From Flavihumibacter fluvii (lineage in GTDB: Bacteria > Bacteroidota > Bacteroidia > Chitinophagales > Chitinophagaceae): DNA of 64,000 nucleotides. A program made the position numbers and the translations under genes. Shown piece after piece: positions 1 to 8,938 of this stretch (positions are counted from its first letter, which is position 1; every line of letters starts with the position of its first letter). The notes beneath the pieces are model-generated. The model worked only from the letters and a program-made list of their open reading frames with translations. It was not told where the DNA came from and made no database searches. The stretch is from assembly GCF_018595675.2 (NCBI RefSeq), contig NZ_CP092333.1, positions 3,930,001 to 3,994,000 of the forward strand. The letters are read 5' to 3'.

Positions 1-2306
1 TCCAGGGTGATGGCAGGTGATTGTTTTTCTTTCAGGCCTTTGCTGCTGCTGGTGATGAACCAGACCAGCGGCAACACGCCACCGATGGTAAATATAGAAC
101 CGCCAATTATCCGCAACCAGGTGAGGGTCTGGAAGGCGTTGCTTTCAATGAAGCGATGGCTGCGTGCAAACCAAAGTCCCTGTTCCGTTACAGTTTTGAA
201 TTGCCAGATACCGGCCGGGAACAAGTCGAGCATTACCATCAGCAGTAAACCGGTATTGATGGACCAGAAAGATATCTTTATGAGGCGTGGTTTCCACCAT
301 TCGGCTTTAAACAATAACTGGCAGCAGAATAATATTGCCGCAAGTGCCAGGTTGCCGTAAACGCCCATCAGGGCAGCGTGTCCATGATTGACCGTAAGGT
401 AGGTGCCGTGCTCATAATAATTGGCGATAGGCAGGTTGATAATAAAGCCCAATACCCCGGCACCAAAAAAGTTCCAGAAATTTACAGCCACGAGGAACAG
501 GAATACTTCAGAAAATCCAAAACGTTTGCTTTGGTCTCCGTTTACCCGGTTATTATTTTCCAGCAACTTTGGCAGCTTACTGAATCGCCAGGCTTCAAGG
601 GTGAGCAATACTAATGGAATCACTTGTAAGGTAGAGAATACAGACCCAAGGGCCATGGTGCCTACCGGTTTTGCATTCCAGTAAAAATTATGAGAGATGC
701 CCAGCAAACCGGAACCTAAAAACAGCAGGGTGGCCAAATAGATTACGCGTGTTGCGGCCTGCCTGCTTACCAGGCCCATGACCACCATAAAATACCCGAT
801 CAACACGGTGGTGAACACTTCGAAAAATGCTTCAGCCCACATGTGTACGACCATCCAGCGCCAGAAATCTGCAATAACGAAATTGGTTTTAGGTGTTGCA
901 ATAAATCCAGAGATCAAAAGAAGAATAATGCTGACGGTTGTATATACCAACCAATTGGGTAAGGCCCAGGGTTGTTTTAGTTTCATAACCGGCTTAATTC
1001 CACGGTAGATGGTAATGGCCCAAAGAATAAAAACAACACCCAGGAGGACCTGCCATATTTTTCCAATTTCAACATATTCCCAGCCCTGGTGCCCCAGCCA
1101 ATACCAGTTATTACCAAGCAGTCCCTTGGGTCCCAGCAGCATACCACCGAATGAGCCTGCTACCATTAGAATTGTTAGCCAGAAAATTGTATTGATGAGT
1201 GTAACCTGTTTCCTGGATTGCCCAGGGGAAACCAGCGACATCATAAAGAAGGAAGCGCCGATCCAGCAAGCCGAGATCCATAAAATAGATAATTGAACAT
1301 GCCAGCTACGGGTAACTGTAATGGGAAGCGCTTCGGAAATATTCAAGCCAAAGAAGTTCACAAATCCCACAAAATCATGAACGGTCATGATGCCTGCCAG
1401 TACCTGGATACCAAAAAGCAGGATGGCCACATAAAAGTATTTATAAGTGGATTTTTGCACCGCATCGGGTTGGAATTTCAGGATCTCCCCGCGGGTCATA
1501 AAAGGCTGGGCATGGTGTGTATAGGCATCATCATCGAGCTTTTCCAGTTTCCCATGGTAATACAGCACAATTCCCAAACCAAGGATCAACCCGAGTGCGC
1601 CAATAATGCTCCACAGGATGATGGCTGAACTGGGTGTATTACCTGCTTCCGGGTCAAAAGGCCAATTGTGGGTGTAGCTGTATTTTTCTCCCGGCCTGTC
1701 AACACCACAGACCCAGGCCCCCCAGAAAAAGAAAGCCGTAAGCGACCTTAATTCCCCGGCGTCTGTTATATAACCAGCTGGTTTGAAGGCCCCGGGAGCA
1801 CGCTGATTGGTGAATTTATCCTGGTAATATTTGACCAGTTCAATGGCTGCGTATGCCTGGGCTTCTGTAAGTATTACCTGGTTCTCTTTTTCAGTGTAGC
1901 TGTTGTTTTTAATTTCCACTTTCACTTTTTCCGCTACCCCTTTCTCAAGTAGATCGGCATTTTCAACTGCCTTGAGGTTCGCCCGGTAATAATCATTCAT
2001 GTATACTGCCAAATAATGCAATGCTTCAGCAGTATAGTCGGGCCCACGGTTCGCCCCATCACCAAACATACTCCCATATTCCATCAGGCCATATTTCTGA
2101 AATACAGCCTGCCCGTCCAGCACATCTTCACTGGAGAATATCGTTTTGTTACCAGTAGATACATAGTTGGGGATAGGTGGCGCTTCTGTATAAGTGTGCA
2201 CACCGATCATGGTCACGCCCGCAATGCTGATGATAAAAATGACCAGCAAGGGCAGCCACCAGTTTTTCGGATTCAAGAGGTAAGTTATTGTAGTATTCTT
2301 TCCCAT
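1..2306 (-). CDS. norZ: Quinol-dependent nitric oxide reductase (qNOR), C-terminus cut by window edge
   Basis: An open frame runs from an ATG at 2304-2306 to the window edge without a stop (768 codons), so nearly the whole ~760-790 aa protein is present. The N-terminus has one membrane helix and a long periplasmic domain with the qNOR-type segment FFFWGAWVCGVDRPGEKYSY. The NorB-like core follows, with WHVQLSILWI near 1290-1310, HMWAEAFFEVFTT near 830-850 and NHGHAALMGVYGN near 350-390, which are heme and FeB histidine regions. No separate NorC-type CXXCH is seen. The family reduces 2 NO to N2O with electrons from quinol in the inner membrane. No other denitrification gene is visible, so the role is probably NO detoxification. 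It diverges from an Rrf2 regulator. The function is secure; the quinol type is inferred from the fused N-terminus. Confidence 0.93.
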   Translation of the reverse strand, partial: MGKNTTITYLLNPKNWWLPLLVIFIISIAGVTMIGVHTYTEAPPIPNYVSTGNKTIFSSEDVLDGQAVFQKYGLMEYGSMFGDGANRGPDYTAEALHYLAVYMNDYYRANLKAVENADLLEKGVAEKVKVEIKNNSYTEKENQVILTEAQAYAAIELVKYYQDKFTNQRAPGAFKPAGYITDAGELRSLTAFFFWGAWVCGVDRPGEKYSYTHNWPFDPEAGNTPSSAIILWSIIGALGLILGLGIVLYYHGKLEKLDDDAYTHHAQPFMTRGEILKFQPDAVQKSTYKYFYVAILLFGIQVLAGIMTVHDFVGFVNFFGLNISEALPITVTRSWHVQLSILWISACWIGASFFMMSLVSPGQSRKQVTLINTIFWLTILMVAGSFGGMLLGPKGLLGNNWYWLGHQGWEYVEIGKIWQVLLGVVFILWAITIYRGIKPVMKLKQPWALPNWLVYTTVSIILLLISGFIATPKTNFVIADFWRWMVVHMWAEAFFEVFTTVLIGYFMVVMGLVSRQAATRVIYLATLLFLGSGLLGISHNFYWNAKPVGTMALGSVFSTLQVIPLVLLTLEAWRFSKLPKLLENNNRVNGDQSKRFGFSEVFLFLVAVNFWNFFGAGVLGFIINLPIANYYEHGTYLTVNHGHAALMGVYGNLALAAILFCCQLLFKAEWWKPRLIKISFWSINTGLLLMVMLDLFPAGIWQFKTVTEQGLWFARSHRFIESNAFQTLTWLRIIGGSIFTIGGVLPLVWFITSSSKGLKEKQSPAITL

Positions 2307-2323
2307 ACTGCAGAATTTGCTGG

Positions 2324-2362
2324 CAAAAATAATAATTAAGGATAAAAGTGTCCTTAATTATT
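2324..2362 (-). promoter_or_regulatory. norZ promoter with 12-bp perfect inverted repeat (candidate Rrf2 operator)
   Basis: AATAATTAAGGA (2331-2342) and TCCTTAATTATT (2351-2362) are perfect inverted arms with an 8-bp spacer. They lie between the divergent norZ and Rrf2 genes. On the minus strand the repeat abuts TATTTTTG (2324-2331), an exact match to the Bacteroidota -7 consensus TAnnTTTG, so a bound protein would cover the -33 region of norZ. That the neighbouring Rrf2 protein binds here is inferred. Confidence 0.7.
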
Positions 2363-2421
2363 TTGACTGTAGCTTTGGCGGCCATCTTTGATTATTGTAC
2401 TTTCCCCATAAATACCGTTTC

Positions 2422-2865
2422 ATGTTTTCTAAAGCCACAGAATATGCACTCAGGGCGACCATCTATATCGCGCAAAAGGGTACGGAGGAAAACAAGATCG
2501 GGATCGACGAGATTTCTACTGCCATTGATTCACCGCAATCGTATACCGCTAAGATTTTACAGTCGCTCAGGAAGAATAAAAAAGTCATCCGGTCAGTTAG
2601 TGGGCCCAATGGTGGATTTTATATGACCGAACAGGCAAAGAAGCAGTCGGTTAGGGTCGTTCTTGAGGCAATGGGAGAAGATGATGTGCTTGAAAAATGT
2701 GTATTGGGACTGGCGAAGTGTTCTGCTTCCAAACCCTGCCCCATGCATTCAAAATACAAGGTGATCAAAGAGCAATTGATCGAACTGTTTGAAACCAAAA
2801 CTATCCAACAACTTGCGGATGATATTAAAAACGGCGAAGGGTTTATCAATAACAGGAGTAAGTAA
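2422..2865 (+). CDS. Rrf2-family regulator, probable Fe-S and NO sensor (NsrR-like)
   Basis: 147 aa from the ATG at 2422, where the typical Rrf2 N-terminus MFSKATEYALRA begins. An in-frame ATG at 2395 would add nine atypical residues. Residues 1-75 form the winged-helix DNA-binding domain, with the wing motif GPNGGFYM. Cys93, Cys100 and Cys106 (C-X6-C-X5-C) match the position of the cluster-binding cysteines of IscR/NsrR proteins. NsrR-type repressors lose DNA binding when NO attacks their [Fe-S] cluster. The divergent NO reductase makes NO sensing the best guess. Other Rrf2 roles, such as Fe-S homeostasis or redox sensing, remain possible. No isc genes are nearby. Confidence 0.88.
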   Translation: MFSKATEYALRATIYIAQKGTEENKIGIDEISTAIDSPQSYTAKILQSLRKNKKVIRSVSGPNGGFYMTEQAKKQSVRVVLEAMGEDDVLEKCVLGLAKCSASKPCPMHSKYKVIKEQLIELFETKTIQQLADDIKNGEGFINNRSK

Positions 2866-2940
2866 TCTATTTAAAAAACACAAGTCGCATTACTTTAGAA
2901 GTCGCTGAATTTTTTGTTTTTGTCGCATTTTTAAATAGAT
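2865..2940. repeat. 13-bp inverted repeat enclosing three GTCGC direct repeats
   Basis: ATCTATTTAAAAA (2865-2877) is repeated in inverse as TTTTTAAATAGAT (2928-2940), a perfect 13-bp match with a 50-nt interior. Inside or overlapping the right arm are three copies of GTCGC starting at 2884, 2901 and 2922. It fills the gap between the Rrf2 stop codon and the next gene. It could be a terminator for the Rrf2 transcript or an operator for the sugar dehydrogenase operon. There is no G/C-rich stem followed by a T tract, so a classical terminator is unlikely. Confidence 0.55.
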
Positions 2941-2982
2941 GCAGGGGTTCAACTATACATTCACTGTATAATTTCCATCAAT

Positions 2983-5838
2983 ATGCTAAACGACTGCTTA
3001 CAGAAAAATAAACTGATCTGCCGGTTTGGTCTCCTGGCCCTTTTTTCGGCAATTCTTTTGGCCAGCTCTTGCAAGCCAAAACCAGCCGCACAGGAGCCAA
3101 CGGCTTCAGACACCGGTAAGCCCGACCCCAACCGCTTTACGCCGGTTGTCTTAACTCCCGACGATGCCCTGGATGAACCAATGACATTTGAAGTACTGAA
3201 AAGCGGGAAGGTCTATATCTCCGAACGGAAAGGCGGGCTCAAACTATTTGACCCACTCACTAAAACCGTCACGGATGCGGGTTCCATAGCGGTTAACACC
3301 AAATACACCAGCAAAGACGGCCGTGTAACGGAAGCGGAAGAGGGCTTTAACGGGTTCACCGTTGACCCGAAATTTGAAGAGAACCATTGGGTGTATCTGT
3401 ATTATGCACACCCTACAGAACCCAAATTTGTTTTGGGACGCTGGGTTATTCAGAATGATAAATTGCTTCAGGGCTCTGAAAAAGTGATGCTCGAAATTCC
3501 TACCCAGCGTGAGACCTGCTGCCATACTGGCGGGGGGATGACCTGGGATAACAGTGGCAACCTGTACCTCACCGTGGGTAACAATACCGGGAATGTGGCG
3601 GATAAATCCCAGACCGATGAACGGCCCGATCGCACCAGTTGGGACGACCAGCGGGGTTCATCCAATACCAATGACCTGCGTGGCAAAATCTTACGTATCC
3701 ATCCGGAAGCCGATGGCTCTTATAGCATCCCTGCAGGCAATCTTTTTCCTAAAGGCACGGACAAAACCAGGCCTGAAATTTATGTCATGGGCGACCGTAA
3801 TCCATGGCGTCCTTCCATAGATAGCAAGACCGGCTTTTTGTATTGGGGTGAAGTGGGTCCCGATGCCAATGATGATAGTCCAACAACACTGGCCGGTATG
3901 GATGAACTGAACCAGGCCCGCGGCCCGGGCTATTTTGGCTGGCCTTATTTTATCGGGGAAAACCGCGCCTACCCATTTTATGATTATACAAAAGAAACGG
4001 TGCACCCTGGAAAGGACCCCCAAAAGCCGATCAACACCTCTGTCAACAATACTGGTTTAACCGAATTGCCCCCGGCCCAACCTGCCTTCATATCCTATCC
4101 ATACCGGAGTTCGGAGAAATTTCCGCTGGTGGGTTCTGGCGGCCGATGTGCCGTAGGCGGACCTATCTACCACCAGGCTGATTTCAAGGAAGCCAAGCGC
4201 CCCTTCCCGGCCTATTACGAAGGCAAATGGATCGCAGCTGACCTTACCCGAGGCTGGATCATGGCCATCTCCATGAATGAAAAAGGCGACTACCAGTCCA
4301 TGGAACAATTCCTGCCATCCTACCAGCCTATTGAGCCGATCGATATCAAGTTCGGTCCGAGTGGTGACTTATATGTGCTTGAATATGGCAGCAACTGGTT
4401 CCGTAAAAGCAGTAATGCCAAACTGGTGCGGATCGAATATAATGCAGGCAACCGGACGCCTTTAATAAAGGCTACAGCAAGTGCGGGTGGTGGATCAGTC
4501 CCATTATCGATCAGCCTGTCCGCTGCCGGTACAAAAGATGCTGATGGCGACTCCTTAAATTATGAATGGACCATCAACGGTCCGGCTGGCACCGCACCCA
4601 TGGTCTTTAAAGAGCCTGATCCAAAAGTGGAATTTACACAACCAGGCGAATACAGGGCAGTATTGACCGTTACTGATCCGGCGGGCGCAAAGAACAGCAA
4701 ATCCATCATGATCGTGGCCGGTAATGAGCCACCTGTTATTGACCTTACTGTAGCGGGTAATAAGACGTTCTTCTTTCCCGGTCAGCCGATCAAATATACC
4801 ATCAAGGCCAGCGATAAGGAAGATGGCCAGATCGATGCAAAGCAAGTGGCGGTAAGTATCGACTACACTTCTGAAGGATTTGATTATGCCGAATTGATAC
4901 AAGGCCAGCGGAGCGTGGATGCATCCACCAGGTTTGCGGTTGCCCAGGCTTTCATCAGTAAAAGTGATTGTAACAGTTGCCACCAGTTGAGTGCCAAATC
5001 GATCGGACCCATGTTTATCGAGATCGCAGACCGCTACAAGGGTAAGTCATGGGCCCCTGATTCATTGGCGAAAAAAATCAGGTCCGGCGGATCCGGGGTC
5101 TGGGGTGAAGTGAATATGCCAGCGCATCCTTCCATTACCGCTAATGATGCAAAGACTATTGTGAATTATATCCTTAACATCCAGGACAAGAATATCAGCA
5201 CCCTTCCGCTGCAAGGCCAGTACACGGCTAAAGTCCCGGAAGGCGATAATGGCAAAGGCAGCATCGTGGTTCGTGCAGCATACACCGATAAAGGCGCAAC
5301 AGCTTCTTCCCCGCTCACTGCGGAAAAGCAACTGGTGCTGAGAAGTCCGAATTTAAGTCCGGGTAATGCCGATATTGTTGAAAAAGCCACGCCTAAACTA
5401 CAAACCATGTTTGCGGTTTCCATGATCGTCATACCTAATCCGAATGGATTTATCGGCTTCAGGCAAATTGACCTTACCGGTATTAAACAAATGGAACTGG
5501 GTGCGATGGCCATGCCGAGGATGGGTTATGTGGGTGGCACTATAGAAGTAAGGCTGGATGGACCAACGGGCGAATTACTGGGACAAACAGAAATTGTTTC
5601 AGTAGACCCTGTCTTTCCTGCGCCTACAGCGAATTCCGTACAAAATGCCGGCGGGGTAAAAGCAAAGCCGGCACCGCAGAAAAAGGCCCAGACATTCAAT
5701 CCGTTCGCAAGGCCGGGAATCAAGCTGCAAGTGAAACCGACAAGTGGTGTTCATGACCTGTATTTTGTTTTCAAAAATGATAAAGCGAAGTCCAATGACC
5801 AGTTGATGTCATTTTCTAACATTAGTTTATCCAATTAA
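2983..5838 (+). CDS. Secreted lipoprotein: sugar dehydrogenase (GSDH)-PKD-cytochrome c fusion
   Basis: 951 aa. Residues 1-30 form a lipoprotein signal ending in LLASSC, with Cys30 as the lipidation site. Residues ~50-490 form a glucose/sorbosone dehydrogenase beta-propeller of the PQQ-dependent type. Residues ~500-590 resemble a PKD domain (SLNYEWTINGP, GEYRAVLTVTDPAG). A class I cytochrome c follows, with heme motif CNSCH at 663-667. The C-terminal ~200 residues look like a carbohydrate-binding beta-sandwich. The likely role is oxidation of a sugar or glycoside outside the inner membrane, with electrons passed to the fused heme. The cofactor and substrate are not shown by the sequence. A Tat-exported sugar isomerase starts 11 bp downstream, probably in the same operon. 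Confidence 0.9.
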   Translation: MLNDCLQKNKLICRFGLLALFSAILLASSCKPKPAAQEPTASDTGKPDPNRFTPVVLTPDDALDEPMTFEVLKSGKVYISERKGGLKLFDPLTKTVTDAGSIAVNTKYTSKDGRVTEAEEGFNGFTVDPKFEENHWVYLYYAHPTEPKFVLGRWVIQNDKLLQGSEKVMLEIPTQRETCCHTGGGMTWDNSGNLYLTVGNNTGNVADKSQTDERPDRTSWDDQRGSSNTNDLRGKILRIHPEADGSYSIPAGNLFPKGTDKTRPEIYVMGDRNPWRPSIDSKTGFLYWGEVGPDANDDSPTTLAGMDELNQARGPGYFGWPYFIGENRAYPFYDYTKETVHPGKDPQKPINTSVNNTGLTELPPAQPAFISYPYRSSEKFPLVGSGGRCAVGGPIYHQADFKEAKRPFPAYYEGKWIAADLTRGWIMAISMNEKGDYQSMEQFLPSYQPIEPIDIKFGPSGDLYVLEYGSNWFRKSSNAKLVRIEYNAGNRTPLIKATASAGGGSVPLSISLSAAGTKDADGDSLNYEWTINGPAGTAPMVFKEPDPKVEFTQPGEYRAVLTVTDPAGAKNSKSIMIVAGNEPPVIDLTVAGNKTFFFPGQPIKYTIKASDKEDGQIDAKQVAVSIDYTSEGFDYAELIQGQRSVDASTRFAVAQAFISKSDCNSCHQLSAKSIGPMFIEIADRYKGKSWAPDSLAKKIRSGGSGVWGEVNMPAHPSITANDAKTIVNYILNIQDKNISTLPLQGQYTAKVPEGDNGKGSIVVRAAYTDKGATASSPLTAEKQLVLRSPNLSPGNADIVEKATPKLQTMFAVSMIVIPNPNGFIGFRQIDLTGIKQMELGAMAMPRMGYVGGTIEVRLDGPTGELLGQTEIVSVDPVFPAPTANSVQNAGGVKAKPAPQKKAQTFNPFARPGIKLQVKPTSGVHDLYFVFKNDKAKSNDQLMSFSNISLSN

Positions 5839-5849
5839 AACCAACCAAC

Positions 5850-6794
5850 ATGTATAGCAGGAGAAATTTTATCAGGAATTCCAGTGTATTAGCGCTGGGT
5901 GGAATGGCCTTATCCGGCAAAGGATTCGCAGCCATGTTAGCGGACAAGAAAATGCATCCGGCCGGATTGCAATTGTTTACCTTATTCAATACGATCGATA
6001 AGGATGTAAAAGGCGCTCTCCAAAAAGTTGCCGCTATTGGTTACAAAGAACTGGAATCTGCATTCAGCATGCTGGGTGGATTTTATGGCATGACGCCCAA
6101 AGATTTTAAAGCGCTTACAAAAGACCTTGGACTTGCCTGGGTTTCCCACCATACCATGGGTGCGCCTTTCAAAATGCCCCCAGGTGGCTTCAAGCCCCCG
6201 GCCGGTTCTGACACGACAAAAAAAGCGCCCCCGATGAAGATCCCGCCGATGAAGAATCTTAAAGAAAATCACCAGCAGATTGTTGATGAAGCTGCAGAAG
6301 GCGGGGTGAAATACCTGGTCTGTGCTTCCATTCCGTTGGATACTGCCGATGAGATCAACCAGGCCGTTGAGATCCTGGGCAAATCCGGAGAAGCTGCAAA
6401 GAAAGCCGGTCTCATCCTATGTTATCATAACCACACCCACGAATTTGAAAACGTGGAAGGCCGGGTACCTTATGATGTGTTATTGTCGCAGCTCAGCAGC
6501 GACATTTTGAAAATGGAACTGGATCTTGGCTGGGCTACCAAAATTGGCGCAGATCCTGTTGAGCTGTTCAAAAAGCACCCGGGTCGTTATCCGTTGTGGC
6601 ATGTGAAAGATATCAGTCCTGAAAAGCAAACGCCTACTGAAATCGGAAATGGCACTGTCGATTTTAAAAGGATTTTTGACAATGCGAAGTTGGCCGGCAT
6701 GCAACACTTTTTTGTTGAACAGGATATGGCAGCCAGTCCATTTGAAAGTATCACTACAAGTTTCAAAAACCTGAGTGAAAAAATATTGAAATAA
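5850..6794 (+). CDS. Tat-exported sugar phosphate isomerase/epimerase-like TIM barrel
   Basis: 314 aa. The N-terminus has the twin-arginine signal SRRNFIRNSS followed by a hydrophobic stretch and a GFA cleavage region, so the protein is probably exported folded. The rest is a xylose-isomerase-like TIM barrel with the metal-site pattern CYHNHTHEF, then MELDLGW, LWHVKD and FVEQD. A Pro/Met/Lys-rich insert at about residues 108-132 is unusual. Exported members are usually not phosphate-dependent. Some act on 3-keto sugars, which would fit the oxidase encoded just upstream, but that is inference. Its stop codon lies 2 bp from the stop of the convergent Fic gene. Confidence 0.85.
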   Translation: MYSRRNFIRNSSVLALGGMALSGKGFAAMLADKKMHPAGLQLFTLFNTIDKDVKGALQKVAAIGYKELESAFSMLGGFYGMTPKDFKALTKDLGLAWVSHHTMGAPFKMPPGGFKPPAGSDTTKKAPPMKIPPMKNLKENHQQIVDEAAEGGVKYLVCASIPLDTADEINQAVEILGKSGEAAKKAGLILCYHNHTHEFENVEGRVPYDVLLSQLSSDILKMELDLGWATKIGADPVELFKKHPGRYPLWHVKDISPEKQTPTEIGNGTVDFKRIFDNAKLAGMQHFFVEQDMAASPFESITTSFKNLSEKILK

Positions 6795-6796
6795 TA

Positions 6797-7690
6797 TCAG
6801 CCCTTTGAAGTGGCCTTCTTGATGATATTGGCAATGGTCTTGTCGGAGGAATAAAAAGCCCAGCCCAGGCATTCCAGGAACCATTGCAGCCAGTTGGTAA
6901 TATCCAGCTGGCTTTTTTGTGTGGCAGCCAGGATATTGTAATATCCTTTCCTCGAATTCTTGATCTGGTCGCTCATACTGTAAAAGCGTTGCGATGTTTC
7001 ATCAGCACGCGATAATTGCATATCGGTTATGGCCCTAGCGATACGGCCATTACCATCATCAAAGGGATGGATGGTTACAAACCATAAATGGGCTATTGCT
7101 GCTTTTAAGAGTGGATCGAGTGTTGAGGGCGTATTAAACCAATACAGGAATTTTTCCATTTCATCAGTTAACCGGTCAGATGCCGGTGCTTCAAAATAAA
7201 CAACCTCTTTTCCTGCCGGACCGGCAAATACCTTCATGGGGAATTCATCGGGATTTATTCGCCAGGCACCGATCAGGATATGGTGCTCCTGGTCATTTTC
7301 TGCATGGAATAGCGCTTCATGCCAGTAAAACAACCTGGCTGTTGTAAGTGGCAGCATATAGCCCTGCGTTGCATCGAGCATCATATCTACCACACCCTCC
7401 ACTTTCTGGTCGGCTGGTGCCAGTCCACCCAAATCGATGCCTAAGCGCCTGGCGATCGCTGACCTGACCTGTTTTGCATCCAATTGTTCCCCTTCAATTT
7501 CATGGGTTTTAACTACTTCAAGCGTGAGGGCGTGTAAGGTGGCTTCTGATTTTAAACCAAAACCCAGGGCTTCCATTCTTTGCAGCAGGCTTTTTTGCCG
7601 GTATCGGGTATCCGCAAGTAATGCAGCGAGTTTGTCGGCATTCCAAAAAAAATTGGGCCAGTCCGGATGTTGGTGGATGTATTGATTCAT
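6797..7690 (-). CDS. Fic-family protein (DUF4172-Fic), probable AMP transferase with built-in inhibitor
   Basis: 297 aa. The N-terminal ~90 residues resemble DUF4172. The Fic core carries the full catalytic motif HPFDDGNGR at 208-216, with His208 as catalytic base. A candidate inhibitory motif [S/T]xxxE[G/N] is present before the core as THEIEG (Thr62 to Gly67), the arrangement of class II Fic proteins, whose Glu blocks productive ATP binding. The family transfers AMP, or other phosphate-containing groups, to protein hydroxyls. No separate antitoxin gene is adjacent. Target and physiological role are unknown. Confidence 0.9.
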   Translation of the reverse strand: MNQYIHQHPDWPNFFWNADKLAALLADTRYRQKSLLQRMEALGFGLKSEATLHALTLEVVKTHEIEGEQLDAKQVRSAIARRLGIDLGGLAPADQKVEGVVDMMLDATQGYMLPLTTARLFYWHEALFHAENDQEHHILIGAWRINPDEFPMKVFAGPAGKEVVYFEAPASDRLTDEMEKFLYWFNTPSTLDPLLKAAIAHLWFVTIHPFDDGNGRIARAITDMQLSRADETSQRFYSMSDQIKNSRKGYYNILAATQKSQLDITNWLQWFLECLGWAFYSSDKTIANIIKKATSKG

Positions 7691-7725
7691 GAACCGCAGT
7701 GAAAGCGGCGAAGCTAGGCTTTAAT

Positions 7726-8109
7726 CTACTTCACCCAGTAATCCACTACGAAAACCTTGTCCATATGCGGTTTCAATACCTTCTGGAATTCCAGGTGAGC
7801 AGGGTGCAACTGGTAGTCCGCCAGGTCTTTTTCTGAAGAAAAACTCAACACAAAACAATGGGTAAAACCCTGGTTCAGTTTCTCCGGACTGTTATTGATT
7901 CCCCACTCAAACGCCTTTACCTGCGGCACTTTTCCATATAAACCGGCAAAGGTCATTGCGACCTGTTGCACTTCTTCAGGGGTTGACGCCGCTTTAAAAC
8001 TGAACAGGACCACATGCCGTAAAACAGCCGGAGCCGGGGTTGGCTGGGCAAAAGAGGAAAGGCTTACCATTGCAGCCATCACGAGAAGCAGTAACTTTTT
8101 CATGTTCAT
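7726..8109 (-). CDS. Exported Dabb (stress-responsive alpha/beta-barrel) protein
   Basis: 127 aa from the ATG at 8109; the next ATG at 8103 begins MKKLLLLVMA and is equally good. The frame is open upstream to 8181, but that part overlaps the neighbouring gene and lacks a signal. A signal peptide ending SSFAQ is followed by a small ferredoxin-like Dabb domain (LRHVVLFSFK, FTHCFVLSFSSEKDLADY). Dabb proteins form dimeric barrels; few have known functions. The gene follows the aldo/keto reductase by 4 bp on the same strand, so it is probably the last gene of a PhyH-AKR-Dabb operon. Confidence 0.83.
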   Translation of the reverse strand: MNMKKLLLLVMAAMVSLSSFAQPTPAPAVLRHVVLFSFKAASTPEEVQQVAMTFAGLYGKVPQVKAFEWGINNSPEKLNQGFTHCFVLSFSSEKDLADYQLHPAHLEFQKVLKPHMDKVFVVDYWVK

Positions 8110-8113
8110 ATTT

Positions 8114-8938
8114 TTATAGCATGTCCATTGGGTTATCACAAATCCGGAACCCTTCATTGAATCCATCCATGAAGCGTACATCTTCCGGAGATAAGCTGAA
8201 ACTGATTACATCAAAATTTTCCTGCAACCTGGTCTTACTGGATGATTTTGGAATTGTTGAAACACCATGTTCAATATTCCAACGAAGGATGACCTGCGCA
8301 GGTGATTGGCCATATTTTTCGCAAAGCTGCAGCAACCTGGGATCATCAAACTTTTTGCCGCGGGTGATGGGTGAATAGGATTGTAACTGTATGTTCCGTT
8401 GTTTGCAGTATTGTAAAAGGGCTTTATCAAATAGCCACGGTGTAAACTCAACCTGGTCTAGTGCGGGTGGGACAGTAGCATATCCTTCCAGTTCATCAAG
8501 GAATGGAATCAAATAATTTGCAACACCAATTGCCCGGACCCGTTTATCTGCATATAATTTTTCCAGGGCCAGCCAGGTATCTTTTCTTAACCCCTTTATG
8601 GGCCAATGCACCAGGTAGAGGTCAACATAGTCCATCTTCAGTTTGTCAAGGCTAACATCAAATGCTTTTAAAGTGGCATCAAAGCCATGGTCGGTATTGC
8701 CAACCTTGGTGGTGATGAATATATCCTGGCGTTTTATTCCACTTTGCCTGACAGCATTGCCGATTTCTGCTTCATTATTATAGAGGGCCGCAGTGTCGAT
8801 CAGGCGGTACCCGATCTCCAGGGCATTATGAACAGCCTGTTCTGCTTCGGCGTTATACATATCATATACGCCCAGGCCCAGCAAGGGCATCTCAATGCCA
8901 TTGTTGAGCCGGGCATAGGGTTGTGATGTCTTTACCAT
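8114..8938 (-). CDS. Aldo/keto reductase
   Basis: 274 aa, close to the usual ~275 aa of compact bacterial AKRs (2,5-diketo-gluconate reductase type). The catalytic tetrad is visible as Asp48 and Tyr53 (DTAALY), Lys78 (TTKVGN) and His111 (LYLVHWP). The C-terminal NADPH-binding motif appears as IPKSSSKTRLQEN. Members reduce aldehydes or ketones with NADPH in the cytoplasm. The start overlaps the end of the PhyH gene by 7 bp, which indicates translational coupling. The substrate cannot be deduced. Confidence 0.92.
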   Translation of the reverse strand: MVKTSQPYARLNNGIEMPLLGLGVYDMYNAEAEQAVHNALEIGYRLIDTAALYNNEAEIGNAVRQSGIKRQDIFITTKVGNTDHGFDATLKAFDVSLDKLKMDYVDLYLVHWPIKGLRKDTWLALEKLYADKRVRAIGVANYLIPFLDELEGYATVPPALDQVEFTPWLFDKALLQYCKQRNIQLQSYSPITRGKKFDDPRLLQLCEKYGQSPAQVILRWNIEHGVSTIPKSSSKTRLQENFDVISFSLSPEDVRFMDGFNEGFRICDNPMDML

